64,000 nt of DNA, taken from NCBI RefSeq assembly GCF_012927125.1, contig NZ_JABBFZ010000005.1, positions 62,001 to 126,000 of the forward strand, given 5' to 3'. Positions 1 to 8,408 of this stretch are shown here, piece after piece (the first letter of the stretch is position 1; every line of letters starts with the position of its first letter). A model generated the notes under the pieces. That model saw only the letters and a list, made by a program, of their open reading frames with translations. It was not told where the DNA came from and searched no databases. The position numbers were made by a program, and so were the translations under genes. Source of the stretch: Paraburkholderia antibiotica (GTDB lineage Bacteria; Pseudomonadota; Gammaproteobacteria; Burkholderiales; Burkholderiaceae).

Positions 1-89
1 TTTTTTACCACCGTGTCGGGCGCACTTTGCGCAAACGCCGCCGTGGACACCACGGCCGCAGCCAGAAAAGCAGACAGATATCGTTTCAT
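1..89 (-). CDS. hpnM: HpnM/MlaC-type periplasmic protein, N-terminal fragment
   Basis: Only the first 29 codons are inside the window; the gene runs off the left edge. The peptide begins MKRYLSAFLAAAVVSTAAFA, a classic Sec signal peptide ending in AFA-Q, followed by QSAPDTVVK, which resembles the start of MlaC/Ttg2D-family phospholipid-binding proteins. Hopanoid clusters of Burkholderia carry such a protein (HpnM) next to the RND exporter hpnN, and hpnN starts about 210 bp away in the divergent direction, which supports the assignment. The identity is inferred from signal peptide, context and a few mature residues only. Confidence 0.55.
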   Translation of the reverse strand, partial: MKRYLSAFLAAAVVSTAAFAQSAPDTVVK

Positions 90-299
90 ACGCTTGTCGT
101 GACCTGAAAGAAGTACGCCGGCGGGCCGCAGCCCCATGGCTAATGAGGGATAGACCAGTATAGCCGGGATTGCGTTCCCATCCCGGCCGGCCGGTCGGGA
201 GCCGGACTTGCTGGCGAAGTCGGGCTCCCCTGCCCGGCCTCTGTATACTTATGCACCTTCGTCAAAAACAACACCCGTGATAAGGCCACGTCCGCCTAC
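90..299. other. Divergent intergenic region with strong hairpins and a -10-like box before hpnN
   Basis: This region separates the hpnM-like fragment from hpnN. It contains an 8-bp inverted repeat (GCCGGGAT at 163-170 and ATCCCGGC at 180-187) and a longer imperfect hairpin from about 197 to 229 (GGGAGCC...GGCTCCC). A TATACT hexamer at 244-249 could be the -10 element for hpnN; no convincing -35 was found. The hairpins have no T-tract, so they may be mRNA leader structure or a REP-like element rather than terminators. Confidence 0.35.
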
Positions 300-2915
300 A
301 TGCTGAAGTCATCTATCGTCCGTCTCGTCGCGTACTCGATACGTCATCCGCTCAGGATCATCGTGCTGTCGCTCGTGCTCGCCGTTCTGAGCGGCGTCTA
401 CGTCGCGCATAACTTCAAGATCAACACGGACATCAGCCGTCTCATCGAAACCGACAAGCAGTGGTCGGCGCTGGAGAACGCGATCGACGCCGCCTTCCCC
501 GAGCGCGGCGACACCGTGCTGGTGGTGGTCGAGGCGCGCGCGCCCGAATTCGCCGACGCCGCCGCGAACGCGCTGACCGCCGCGCTGCGTGCCGATCCGA
601 AGGAGTTCAGATCGGTCTCGCAGCCCGCCGGTGGCCCGTTCTTCGAACACAACGGCCTGCTGTTTCCGTCCACCGACGAGGTGATGTCCACCACCTCGCA
701 GCTCGTGCAGTCGCGCCCGCTCGTCAATGCGCTCGCGCACGATCCGAGCCTGACCGGCCTCGCCGGCACGCTGACCACGAGCCTGTTGCTGCCGCTGCAG
801 CTCGGCCAGGTGAAGCTCTCCGACATGAGCCACCTGCTGTCGCAAAGCGCGACCACGCTCGATCGCGTGCTGGCCGGCCAGCCGGCCGCATTCTCGTGGC
901 GCGCGCTGGTCGACAAAAGCGCCGCCACCGATCCGGCGCGTTCGTTCGTCGTCGTGCAGCCGGTCGTCAATTACGACGCGCTGGAGCCGGGCGCGAGCGC
1001 GTCGCGGGCGATCCGCGCGACCGCCACGTCACTGCATCTCGACTCGCGCTACGGCGCGACGATCCGCCTGACCGGCGAGCAGCCGCTCGCCGACGAGGAG
1101 TTCGCGTCGGTGCAGGACGGCGCGGCGCTCAACGGCATCGCCACCTTCATCGTCGTGCTGATCATCCTGTGGCTCGCGCTGCGCTCAGGCCGCATGATCG
1201 TGGCCGTGTTCATCACGCTGTTCGTCGGTCTCGCGATCACGGCCGCGCTCGGTCTGATGATGGTCGGCGCGCTCAACATGATTTCGGTCGCGTTCATGGT
1301 GCTGTTCGTCGGGCTCGGCGTCGACTTCGGCGTGCAGTTCGGCGTCAAGTATCGCGAGGAGCGCAATCGCGACGACCGCCTGTCGGCCGCGCTGATGCAC
1401 ACCGCGCACAGCATCGGCGTGCCGCTCACGCTCGCGGCGGTCGCGGTCGCGCTGAGCTTCTTCTCGTTCCTGCCGACCGCGTATCGCGGCGTGTCGGAGC
1501 TCGGCCAGATTGCCGGCGTCGGCATGTTCGTCGCGTACTTCACCAACATGACGCTGCTGCCGGCGCTGCTGAAGCTGTTCAATCCGCCCGGCGAAGAAGC
1601 CTCGCCCGGCTTCAAGCAGCTCGCGCCCGTCGACGACTTCCTCGACCATCATCGCCGGCCGGTGCTGATCGGTACGCTGATCGTCGTGCTCGGCGCGACG
1701 CCGCTGCTCGCGCATCTGCGTTTCGACTTCAATCCGCTGCATCTGAAGGACCCCCATACGGAATCGATGGCGACGCTGCTGTCGCTGAAGGATTCGCCGG
1801 AAGCGGCGGTCAACAACGTGCATGCGCTCGCGCCCTCGCTCGCCGACGCCGACGCGATGGCCGAACGGCTGCGCAAGCTGCCCGAGGTGGGCCGCGTGAC
1901 CACGCTCAGCACCTTCGTGCCGACCGATCAGCAGCAGAAGATGATGCTGGTCGCAAGCGCCGCGCAACAGTTGCTGCCGGCGCTGCAGCAGCAAACCGCG
2001 CAGCCGGCCACCGACGACGTGCGCGTCGCCGCGCTCAAGCGCGCGGCGAACCAGCTTTCGCTCGCCGCCGAAGACCATCCCGGACCGGGCGCCGCCGAGG
2101 CGGAGCATCTGTCGGCGACCCTGCAAAAGCTCGCCGCCGCCGACGCCGCCACACGCGACCGCGCCGAAGTCGCAATGTCCGACACGTTGCGCTTCGCGCT
2201 GAAACAGTTGGAAAACCTGCTGCAGCCCACCGAAATCACGCGCGACAACCTGCCGAAGGACATCACGTCAACATGGATCGGCAAGGGCGGCCATGCACTC
2301 GTCGACATCGCGCCGAAGGTGGCGCCCGGCGTCGATCCGAACGACGATGCGATGCTCGCCCGCTTCGCGCATGCGGTGAAGAAGGCGGAGCCAGGCGCGA
2401 TCGGCGGGCCGATTTCGATCCTCCATTCGGCCGACACCATCATCAAGGCATTCCTGCAGGCGGCCGTCTACGCGCTGCTGTCGATCGCGGTGCTGCTGTG
2501 GATCGCGCTGCGCCGCGTCGGCGACGTGCTGCGCACGCTGGTGCCGCTGCTGGTCTCCGCGCTCGTCACGCTCGAGTTGTGCGTGGTGTTCGGCATGCCG
2601 CTGAACTTTGCGAATATCATCGCGCTACCGCTGATGCTCGGCGTCGGCGTCGCCTTCAAGATCTACTTCGTGATGGCGTGGCGCAACGGCCAGACAGGCC
2701 TGTTGCAATCGAGCCTGACCCACGCCGTGCTGTTCAGCGCGGCGACGACCGCCACCGCGTTTGGTAGCCTCTGGCTGTCGCATCATCCGGGCACCTCGAG
2801 CATGGGCAAACTGCTCGCGCTGTCGCTGTTCTGCACGCTGATCGGCGCGGTGGTGTTCCAGCCGGTGCTGATGGGCAAGCCCCGCCAACGTCGCGGGAAG
2901 CAAAAAGGAATCTAA
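300..2915 (+). CDS. hpnN: Hopanoid transporter HpnN, RND/MMPL superfamily
   Basis: This 871-residue inner-membrane protein has the two-fold RND/MMPL layout. There is a TM helix near residues 15-35, a periplasmic loop, a helix bundle around 280-430 with a [11 protein letters not shown] segment typical of TM4 in this superfamily, a second periplasmic domain (about 480-700), and a final helix bundle (about 715-865). HpnN proteins move hopanoids from the cytoplasmic to the outer membrane. The gene is followed after 2 bp by mlaA, so the pair is almost certainly one transcript and links hopanoid export to outer-membrane lipid asymmetry. The length fits the hopanoid-specific HpnN group better than generic MMPL proteins. 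Confidence 0.9.
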   Translation: MLKSSIVRLVAYSIRHPLRIIVLSLVLAVLSGVYVAHNFKINTDISRLIETDKQWSALENAIDAAFPERGDTVLVVVEARAPEFADAAANALTAALRADPKEFRSVSQPAGGPFFEHNGLLFPSTDEVMSTTSQLVQSRPLVNALAHDPSLTGLAGTLTTSLLLPLQLGQVKLSDMSHLLSQSATTLDRVLAGQPAAFSWRALVDKSAATDPARSFVVVQPVVNYDALEPGASASRAIRATATSLHLDSRYGATIRLTGEQPLADEEFASVQDGAALNGIATFIVVLIILWLALRSGRMIVAVFITLFVGLAITAALGLMMVGALNMISVAFMVLFVGLGVDFGVQFGVKYREERNRDDRLSAALMHTAHSIGVPLTLAAVAVALSFFSFLPTAYRGVSELGQIAGVGMFVAYFTNMTLLPALLKLFNPPGEEASPGFKQLAPVDDFLDHHRRPVLIGTLIVVLGATPLLAHLRFDFNPLHLKDPHTESMATLLSLKDSPEAAVNNVHALAPSLADADAMAERLRKLPEVGRVTTLSTFVPTDQQQKMMLVASAAQQLLPALQQQTAQPATDDVRVAALKRAANQLSLAAEDHPGPGAAEAEHLSATLQKLAAADAATRDRAEVAMSDTLRFALKQLENLLQPTEITRDNLPKDITSTWIGKGGHALVDIAPKVAPGVDPNDDAMLARFAHAVKKAEPGAIGGPISILHSADTIIKAFLQAAVYALLSIAVLLWIALRRVGDVLRTLVPLLVSALVTLELCVVFGMPLNFANIIALPLMLGVGVAFKIYFVMAWRNGQTGLLQSSLTHAVLFSAATTATAFGSLWLSHHPGTSSMGKLLALSLFCTLIGAVVFQPVLMGKPRQRRGKQKGI

Positions 2916-2917
2916 GC

Positions 2918-4003
2918 ATGAAGCTGCGTAACACCGCGCTGGCGTTCACCGCCGCGGGTCTGATCTCCGGCTGCGCCACCGGTCCCGACCGCAAGCCGGG
3001 CGATCCGTTCGAGCCGGTGAACCGGGTTATCTTCAATTTCAACGACGGCGTCGACCGCTACGTCGCGGTACCGGTCGCCAAGGGCTATCAGAAAGTCACG
3101 CCGCAACCGCTGCGCACGGCCGTCAGCAACTTCTTCTCGAACCTCGGCGACCTCAGCAACGCCGCGAACGCGCTGCTGCAACTGAAGATTACCGATGCCA
3201 CCGAAGACATCATGCGCTTCGCGATGAACTCGGTGTTCGGCATCGGCGGTCTGCTCGACTTTGCGACCCCGGCCGGGCTGCCGAAGCATCACCAGGATTT
3301 CGGTCTGACGCTCGGACATTGGGGCGTGCCGTCGGGTCCGTATCTGGTGCTGCCGCTGTTCGGGCCGAGCACGGTGCGCGACAGCATGGGGCTCGTCGTC
3401 GACGTCAAGTTCAATCCGCTCAACTACATCGAGCCCGCGACCCGCAATCCGCTTTACGTGCTGCAATTCGTCAGTACGCGTTCGGACCTGCTCGGCGCGA
3501 CAGACCTGCTGCAACAGGCCGCGCTCGACAAGTACTCGTTCGTACGCGATGCGTATACGCAGCAGCGCCTGTCGCGTCTGCGCGGCTCGGGCAATAACCC
3601 GGCGCCGCTGCCGAATTACGACGATCATGACGATCATGACGAGCACGGCGATACCGGCTCGGCTGCGCCCGCGGCTGGCGCACCGGCGGCGGGGCTGCCG
3701 AACTATGCGGACCCGGGCGATGCGGGCGAGGCGCCGAATGGTGCCTCGGGAGCGGCTGACGCGGCTGGCGCGGCCAAGGGTGCACCGAATGGCTTGCCGG
3801 ACTACGCGGATCCGGGCGACACCGGCGCCGCGCCGAATGGCGCATCGGGTGCGGGCGGCGCAACCAACGCCGCGCCGTCGGACTTGCCGAACTACAGCGC
3901 TCCGGGCGATGCAGGCGCGGCGCCGGCGTCGCCTGCCGTGCCGCCTTCGCCATCTGTGGAAGCGCCGTCGGGGGCCTCGGCGCCGCTGACAGTACCGCAA
4001 TAA
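2918..4003 (+). CDS. mlaA: MlaA/VacJ-family outer-membrane lipoprotein with repeat-rich C-terminal tail
   Basis: MlaA removes mislocalised phospholipids from the outer leaflet of the outer membrane. The 361-residue protein starts MKLRNTALAFTAAGLISGCA, with a lipobox (LISGC) giving an acylated Cys19. The MlaA/VacJ core spans about residues 25-225 (DPFEPVNRVIFNFND, then LGHWGVPSGPYLVLPLFGPS). Typical MlaA ends near residue 240; here roughly 130 extra residues form an Ala/Gly/Pro/Asp-rich tail with four imperfect copies of LPNYADPGDAGEAPNGASGA. The gene lies 2 bp after hpnN and its start has the AAAAGGAATCTAAGC leader. The core assignment is secure; the role of the tail is unknown. Confidence 0.9.
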   Translation: MKLRNTALAFTAAGLISGCATGPDRKPGDPFEPVNRVIFNFNDGVDRYVAVPVAKGYQKVTPQPLRTAVSNFFSNLGDLSNAANALLQLKITDATEDIMRFAMNSVFGIGGLLDFATPAGLPKHHQDFGLTLGHWGVPSGPYLVLPLFGPSTVRDSMGLVVDVKFNPLNYIEPATRNPLYVLQFVSTRSDLLGATDLLQQAALDKYSFVRDAYTQQRLSRLRGSGNNPAPLPNYDDHDDHDEHGDTGSAAPAAGAPAAGLPNYADPGDAGEAPNGASGAADAAGAAKGAPNGLPDYADPGDTGAAPNGASGAGGATNAAPSDLPNYSAPGDAGAAPASPAVPPSPSVEAPSGASAPLTVPQ

Positions 4004-4100
4004 CGGTAGCGGCTGGAACGCCGGGCGCCAGGCACACCCACTGCGCGGCAGCCGCAACGTTGCCGCTCAAACTCAGCGGCGCGTACGCCCGCAATACAGA

Positions 4101-4131
4101 CAAAGAGAGCCCCTCGGACTTCGCGGGGCTC
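4101..4131 (-). terminator. Rho-independent terminator for the minus-strand pseudogene
   Basis: A GAGCCCC / GGGGCTC stem (4107-4113 with 4125-4131) and an 11-base loop are followed, on the minus strand, by the pyrimidine-rich tract CTCTTTG. It lies about 25 bp beyond the restored stop codon of the DUF3828-like pseudogene. Confidence 0.6.
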
Positions 4132-4156
4132 GCGTCGAACAGGAGCCCGGCGAAGA

Positions 4157-4576
4157 CTAGTCTGCCGGGTCGTACTGGTGATAGCCGAGGTAGCCGTTAT
4201 GGACATCCTCCACCTTGGTTAGCCGCCAATGCCCGTTTTCCCTCGCGACGAACACCACGAGGTTTTGTCTGTCTTGTGGCTTCAATCCGATCGAGGTCCT
4301 GACCACGCGTGAAGTAATCGATGTCCCCTGGCAGGCGGTTATGCCTGTAATCGTCTCTTAGCACATCGACCGTTTTTCTCGACACGTAGCTGTAAATGGC
4401 GTTATCCGTTAGCTGAAAGTAGTGGGCGTCCCGCGCATCCTCTTTCTGGATGTACCACGTGTAAAACGCCTTGACCGTCGCTTCGGGCGTATCGGCTGCG
4501 GCCGCTGCGGGCTGCGCGCCTACCAGGCCCAGCGTAAAAGCGATTACGGCACTTACGAGTAAAAGGAGTTTTTCAT
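4157..4576 (-). pseudogene. Frameshifted DUF3828-like secreted protein
   Basis: The minus-strand reading holds a recognisable secreted protein split over frames. The ATG at 4576 reads MKNSFYS then stop. Shifting one base gives KLLLLVSAVIAFTLGLVGAQ..., a normal signal peptide, as if one A were lost from an A-run after ATG. The body (FYTWYIQKEDARDAHYFQLT, then SYVSRKTVDVLRDDYRHNRL) resembles DUF3828 proteins. Near 4305 the frame breaks again after DIDYFTR; the next frame continues VVRTSIGLKPQDRQNLVVFV and later HWRLTKVEDVHNGYLGYHQY to a stop at 4157. Two independent indels make decay more likely than one sequencing slip. The family name is tentative, the broken frame is directly visible. Confidence 0.7.
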
Positions 4577-4728
4577 CGTCAGTTGTGCCGGTAGATTTTG
4601 TAGGCAGGCCGGTTGGCCCGGTATTCGGCTCCCGGATAAAAGCCGTGCAATTGTCGAAACCAAGACTTTTATCGACGTCGCAAAATAAAGTCGATTCTGG
4701 ATGGAAATCGAAAGCGCTCAAAGCACAA

Positions 4729-4758
4729 CGGGGCGCCCGCAATGGGCGCCCCGTTTTT
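4729..4758 (+). terminator. Strong hairpin terminator in the 4577-4905 intergenic gap
   Basis: A perfect 10-bp stem CGGGGCGCCC / GGGCGCCCCG (4729-4738 with 4744-4753) is followed by TTTTT at 4754-4758. On the minus strand a T-rich stretch also follows, so it may serve the thioesterase transcript from the right. No other gene was seen in the 330-bp gap around it. Confidence 0.65.
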
Positions 4759-4905
4759 ATGGGCACTGCAAACCTCGTCAAAGCCGCGGCGCAGTTCACA
4801 CATGCTTCACGGTCTTCGCGGTCATGACGCGCTACCGTCGACAACCGGCGAATTCCGCAATTGAAACCGCCAATTCAACCCGCTCCGACAACAGCATCAC
4901 TCCGC

Positions 4906-5391
4906 TCAGTGCAGGCTCTCCACCTCACTGCGCGCCGCCGCCCGTTCTTCGTCAACGGGCGCGACAGCCACGGGCTGCGGCACCGGCCGTGAATTCGCGC
5001 GATAGTGGGCGAACTGCTCGTCCGCGTAACGGATGCGCGTGCGACCATGCGGCGCCGGCTCGCCGTTTTCGTCGAGATTGACGAACACCATCTTTTCGAC
5101 CGTCAGGATGCTCTTGCGCGTGATCTTGTTGCGCACTTCGCAGCGCAGCGTGATCGACGTGCGGCCAAAATGCGTGGCCGTCATGCCGAGCTCGATGATG
5201 TCGCCCTGACGCGCCGAGCTGACGAAGTTGATCTCGGACATGAACTTGGTGACGACCCGCTGGTTGTCCAGCTGGGAGATTGCGTAGATCGCCGCTTCTT
5301 CGTCAATCCAGCGCAGCAGGCTGCCGCCGAACAGCGTTCCGTTGGGGTTCAGGTCTTCGGGCTTGACCCACTTTCTGGTGTGGAAATTCAT
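4906..5391 (-). CDS. Hotdog-fold acyl-CoA thioesterase
   Basis: The 161-residue protein matches the YciA/BFIT type of hotdog-fold thioesterases, which hydrolyse acyl-CoA to free acid and CoA. Seen directly are the diagnostic NPNGTLFGGSLLRWIDEEAA near the N-terminus (the Asn-Gly-x-x-Phe-Gly-Gly loop and the acidic residues that position water) and the central strand MSEINFVSSARQGDIIELG. I start it at MNFHTRKW (5391) because GGAG lies 8 bases upstream; a longer reading to 5496 has no such ribosome-binding site. The C-terminal 30 residues are Pro/Val/Ala/Glu-rich and probably disordered. It is a single gene; physiological substrate unknown. Confidence 0.85.
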   Translation of the reverse strand: MNFHTRKWVKPEDLNPNGTLFGGSLLRWIDEEAAIYAISQLDNQRVVTKFMSEINFVSSARQGDIIELGMTATHFGRTSITLRCEVRNKITRKSILTVEKMVFVNLDENGEPAPHGRTRIRYADEQFAHYRANSRPVPQPVAVAPVDEERAAARSEVESLH

Positions 5392-5588
5392 TTGGTACTC
5401 CGTGTCTGAGGCTCCTGGCCGCGGCATCTCGCGCACTCGACCTAGGGTTAACACTAACGATTGTACCAAACATAAGGGTTTTCCCTTATTTTTCAATGCT
5501 TGATGAATTTATCGCGGCGATAGTCCTGGCTCATCGGCGGCAACGCTCGCAGCGATACCGCCGCTCGCGTGCGTTGCGGCATGCGTGG

Positions 5589-6332
5589 TCAGACGGCGGC
5601 CGTAATCCGCAGTACGCCGCCCTCGCCCATTGCCCGGCGAGCATCGACGAGCGTAGTGCGCGCGGCGCGGGCATCGGCGGCGAGCTTGAGGAGCCCGCCA
5701 AGCTGCGACGGCTGGCGCAGCAATTCCCGCAGGATCGGGCCGAGCGCCGTCGTGCCGTCGTCGCGCAGGCCGGCCGTGGCAGCCGGCGGCAACGTTCGCC
5801 AGGCCGGATCGACGACCGCGCGGCACACCGCGAACGGCACGCCATACGCCGCGGCGGCCGCGCCGGCAAAATGCGATTCCATGTCCACCGCGAGCGCACC
5901 GTTTGAGTCGTGCAGCGCACGTTTGTCGGCGGCGGTGACGAGCGGTGCGGCGACCGCCGCCGTCGCGCCGCGTTGCAGACGCGCACCGAGCCCGCCGGCA
6001 CTCAACGACGCGGCGATCCGCTCCGTCCATTGCGCATCCGTGGCGATCCGCCCGAACGGTCCATGCACGGCATCCGCGACGATCAGCGCGCCCGGCTCCA
6101 GCCCCGGCGCGAGTCCGCCCGCCGTGCCGAAGCTGATGATCCCCGCGACGCCCCGCGCGAGCGCCGCGCTCAGCGCGCGTTCGAGCAGATCGGCGCGCGC
6201 CGCGTACACGACCTCGACACCATCGCTGCCGTCGCCACGCGCGATGCGCGCCTCGAACGCCATCCCCGTGACGACGAGCACCGGCAAGGGGCGCGCGCCG
6301 CCGCTGCCGCCCGGCGTTGTCGATACGGACAT
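5589..6332 (-). CDS. hpnG: Hopanoid-associated nucleosidase/phosphorylase HpnG
   Basis: HpnG removes adenine from adenosylhopane to give a ribosylhopane, a step towards extended C35 hopanoids. This 247-residue protein has the nucleoside phosphorylase fold: LPVLVVTGMAFEARIA at the N-terminus, the glycine loop IISFGTAGGLAPGLEPG (about residues 64-80) and the substrate-binding VDMESH motif (about 149-154). It begins 3 bp after shc stops, as the last gene of hpnD-hpnE-shc-hpnG. Length and context both fit. The N-terminal 15 residues are Gly/Ser/Pro-rich. Confidence 0.85.
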   Translation of the reverse strand: MSVSTTPGGSGGARPLPVLVVTGMAFEARIARGDGSDGVEVVYAARADLLERALSAALARGVAGIISFGTAGGLAPGLEPGALIVADAVHGPFGRIATDAQWTERIAASLSAGGLGARLQRGATAAVAAPLVTAADKRALHDSNGALAVDMESHFAGAAAAAYGVPFAVCRAVVDPAWRTLPPAATAGLRDDGTTALGPILRELLRQPSQLGGLLKLAADARAARTTLVDARRAMGEGGVLRITAAV

Positions 6333-6335
6333 CCG

Positions 6336-8408
6336 TTACATCCCGACCGTGACGCGCGTAAGCCCCTCGCGCTTCAGATGACGGAAGCGCGCGAGCGCCC
6401 ACAGCGGGAAGAACTTGCGATAGCCGTGGTAACGCAGATAGAACACGCGCGGGAAGCCGGTCGCGGTGAAGCGCGTCTCGTCCCACAGACCGTGCTCGCG
6501 CTGTTCGCGCTGCAGATAGTCGATGCCGCGCGCAACCGCCTCGTGATTGACCTCACCCGCCGCCATCAGCCCGAGCAGCGCCCATGCGGTCTGCGACGCG
6601 GTGCTCGGCGCGCGCTCGTAGCCGCGATAGTCGAGCTTGTAGCTCTCGCCGCCCTCGCCCCAGCCGCCGTCGTCGTTCTGGATCGACAGCAGCCATTGCA
6701 CCGCGCGCTTCATGCGCGGGTCGTCGTGCGGCATGCCGGCCGCGTTCAGCGAACTCAGCGCCGTCCACGTGCCGTAGATGTAGTTCAGGCCCCAGCGGCC
6801 GTACCAGCTACCGTCCGACTCCTGCTCCTGCAGCATGTACGCGAACGCGCGCTGCGCCGGCTCGCTGCCTTGCGGCATTTCGCCGAGTTGCGCGAGCATC
6901 GACAGACAGCGGCCGGAGACATCGGCGGTCGGCGGATCGAGCAGCGCGCCGTGATCCGAGAACGGGATGTTGTTCAGGTAGTACTGGGTGTTTTCCGGCT
7001 CGAACGCACCCCAGCCGCCGTCGCTGCTTTGCATGCCGACCACCCACTCGCGCGCGCGTGCGATCGACTCGCGATACGCACTCGATTGCGTGAGCGCCGC
7101 CGAGCGCTGCATCGCCATCGCAACCACCGCCGTATCGTCGACGTCCGGGTAATGCGCGTTGTTGTACTGGAACGCCCAGCCGCCGGGACGCACGTTCGGC
7201 CGACGCGAAATCCAGTCGCCGCGCACGTCGAGAATCTGCAGCGGCAGCAGCCATTGCAGGCCGCGTTCGGCCGCCTGCTCGGCGCGCGCCTCGCCGGTTT
7301 CGAGCAGCGCGTGCGCGGCGAGCGAGGTATCCCACACCGGCGACAGACACGGCTGGCAATATGCTTCGTCATCCTTGATAACGAGCAGCTTGTCGAGCGA
7401 CTTGCGCGCGATCGCGCGATTCGGATGATCGGCCGGATAGCCGAGCACGTCGTACATCATCACCGAGTTGGCCATCGCCGGGAAGATCGCGCCGAGGCCG
7501 TCTTCGCCGTTCAGGCGTTCATCGACGAACGCGACCGCCGCGCGAATCGCGCGCTCGCGCGTCGCCTGCGGGAACAGGCCGTCGACCGTGCGCAGCACAG
7601 CATCCACGCCGCGGAAAAAGCCGAACCAGCCCGCGTGCTGATGCGGCGCGCGCGCGTTCATGCCGGTGTTGACCGGCGCGCCGCGGAACAGCTCGTCGAT
7701 GCGGACCTTGCGCGGGTTGCGCGCGAGCGGCCGCTTCGCGTTGAGCACCAGCAGCGGCACGATCACGGTACGCGCCCAGTACGACACCTTCGACAGATGG
7801 AACGGGAACCACATCGGCAGCAGCATGATCTCGACCGGCATCATCGGCACCGCTCGCCACGACACCACGCCGAACAGCGCGAGCAGAATCCGCGTGAACA
7901 CGTTCACGTTCTCCGCGCCGCCGTGCGCGAGGATCGCTTCGCGCGCGCGGACCATGTGCTCGGCGTCGGCCGGGTCGCCAATCATCTTCAGCGCGAAGTA
8001 CGCCTTCACGCTCGCGCTGATGTCGAGCGCGCCGTCGGTGAAGAGCGGCCAACCACCGTTGGGCAACTGGATGCGGCGCAGATAGCGGGCGACCTTCTGC
8101 TCGAGTTCGAGATTCGGCGTCTCGCCGAGGTAGTGAACCAGCAGCACGTATTCGGCGGGAATCGTCGCGTCGGCTTCGAGTTCGTAGACCCAGTGGCCGT
8201 CGGGCTGCTGCGCGGCGAGGATCGCGTCGGTCGCGCGGGTGATCGCGGCGTCAAGCGAGGTCGCGGCGGCCGGCACGTCGGCGGCTGCTGCGGCGGGCGC
8301 GTCGGCCAGCGTGGCCGTTGCGGCCGGCGCAGACGCCGATTCGAGCGCCGCGTCGGCGGCTTCGGGCAGCACCGCGTCGAGCGGCTGGTTTTCGGATAAG
8401 TCGTTCAT
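6336..8408 (-). CDS. shc: Squalene-hopene cyclase
   Basis: Shc (HpnF) cyclises squalene to hopene and diplopterol at the cytoplasmic membrane. The 690-residue protein carries the catalytic acid motif DVDD (about residues 422-425, in YPDVDDTAVV) and repeated QW motifs such as QLPNGGW, QSSDGGWGAF and QNDDGGWGEGG. The start at 8408 overlaps the hpnE stop in an ATGA arrangement, indicating translational coupling. The first 55 residues or so are Ala/Pro/Glu-rich, longer than in many Shc proteins, before the family start DAAITRATDAILAAQQPDGH. All landmark motifs look intact, so it should be active. Confidence 0.95.
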   Translation of the reverse strand: MNDLSENQPLDAVLPEAADAALESASAPAATATLADAPAAAAADVPAAATSLDAAITRATDAILAAQQPDGHWVYELEADATIPAEYVLLVHYLGETPNLELEQKVARYLRRIQLPNGGWPLFTDGALDISASVKAYFALKMIGDPADAEHMVRAREAILAHGGAENVNVFTRILLALFGVVSWRAVPMMPVEIMLLPMWFPFHLSKVSYWARTVIVPLLVLNAKRPLARNPRKVRIDELFRGAPVNTGMNARAPHQHAGWFGFFRGVDAVLRTVDGLFPQATRERAIRAAVAFVDERLNGEDGLGAIFPAMANSVMMYDVLGYPADHPNRAIARKSLDKLLVIKDDEAYCQPCLSPVWDTSLAAHALLETGEARAEQAAERGLQWLLPLQILDVRGDWISRRPNVRPGGWAFQYNNAHYPDVDDTAVVAMAMQRSAALTQSSAYRESIARAREWVVGMQSSDGGWGAFEPENTQYYLNNIPFSDHGALLDPPTADVSGRCLSMLAQLGEMPQGSEPAQRAFAYMLQEQESDGSWYGRWGLNYIYGTWTALSSLNAAGMPHDDPRMKRAVQWLLSIQNDDGGWGEGGESYKLDYRGYERAPSTASQTAWALLGLMAAGEVNHEAVARGIDYLQREQREHGLWDETRFTATGFPRVFYLRYHGYRKFFPLWALARFRHLKREGLTRVTVGM

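Noticed and set aside
461-2767. Long open frame of 768 codons in another frame of hpnN
   Set aside because: It is Arg/Ala-rich with no domain and is a GC-bias shadow of hpnN. The same applies to long open frames opposite shc (5910-8399), opposite repA (25019-26773), opposite the hybrid kinase (13362-15740) and opposite the iac kinase (45668-47389).
5392-5496. Longer start for the acyl-CoA thioesterase
   Set aside because: The extra 35 residues are not family-like and lack a ribosome-binding site, while ATG 5391 has GGAG at the right distance.
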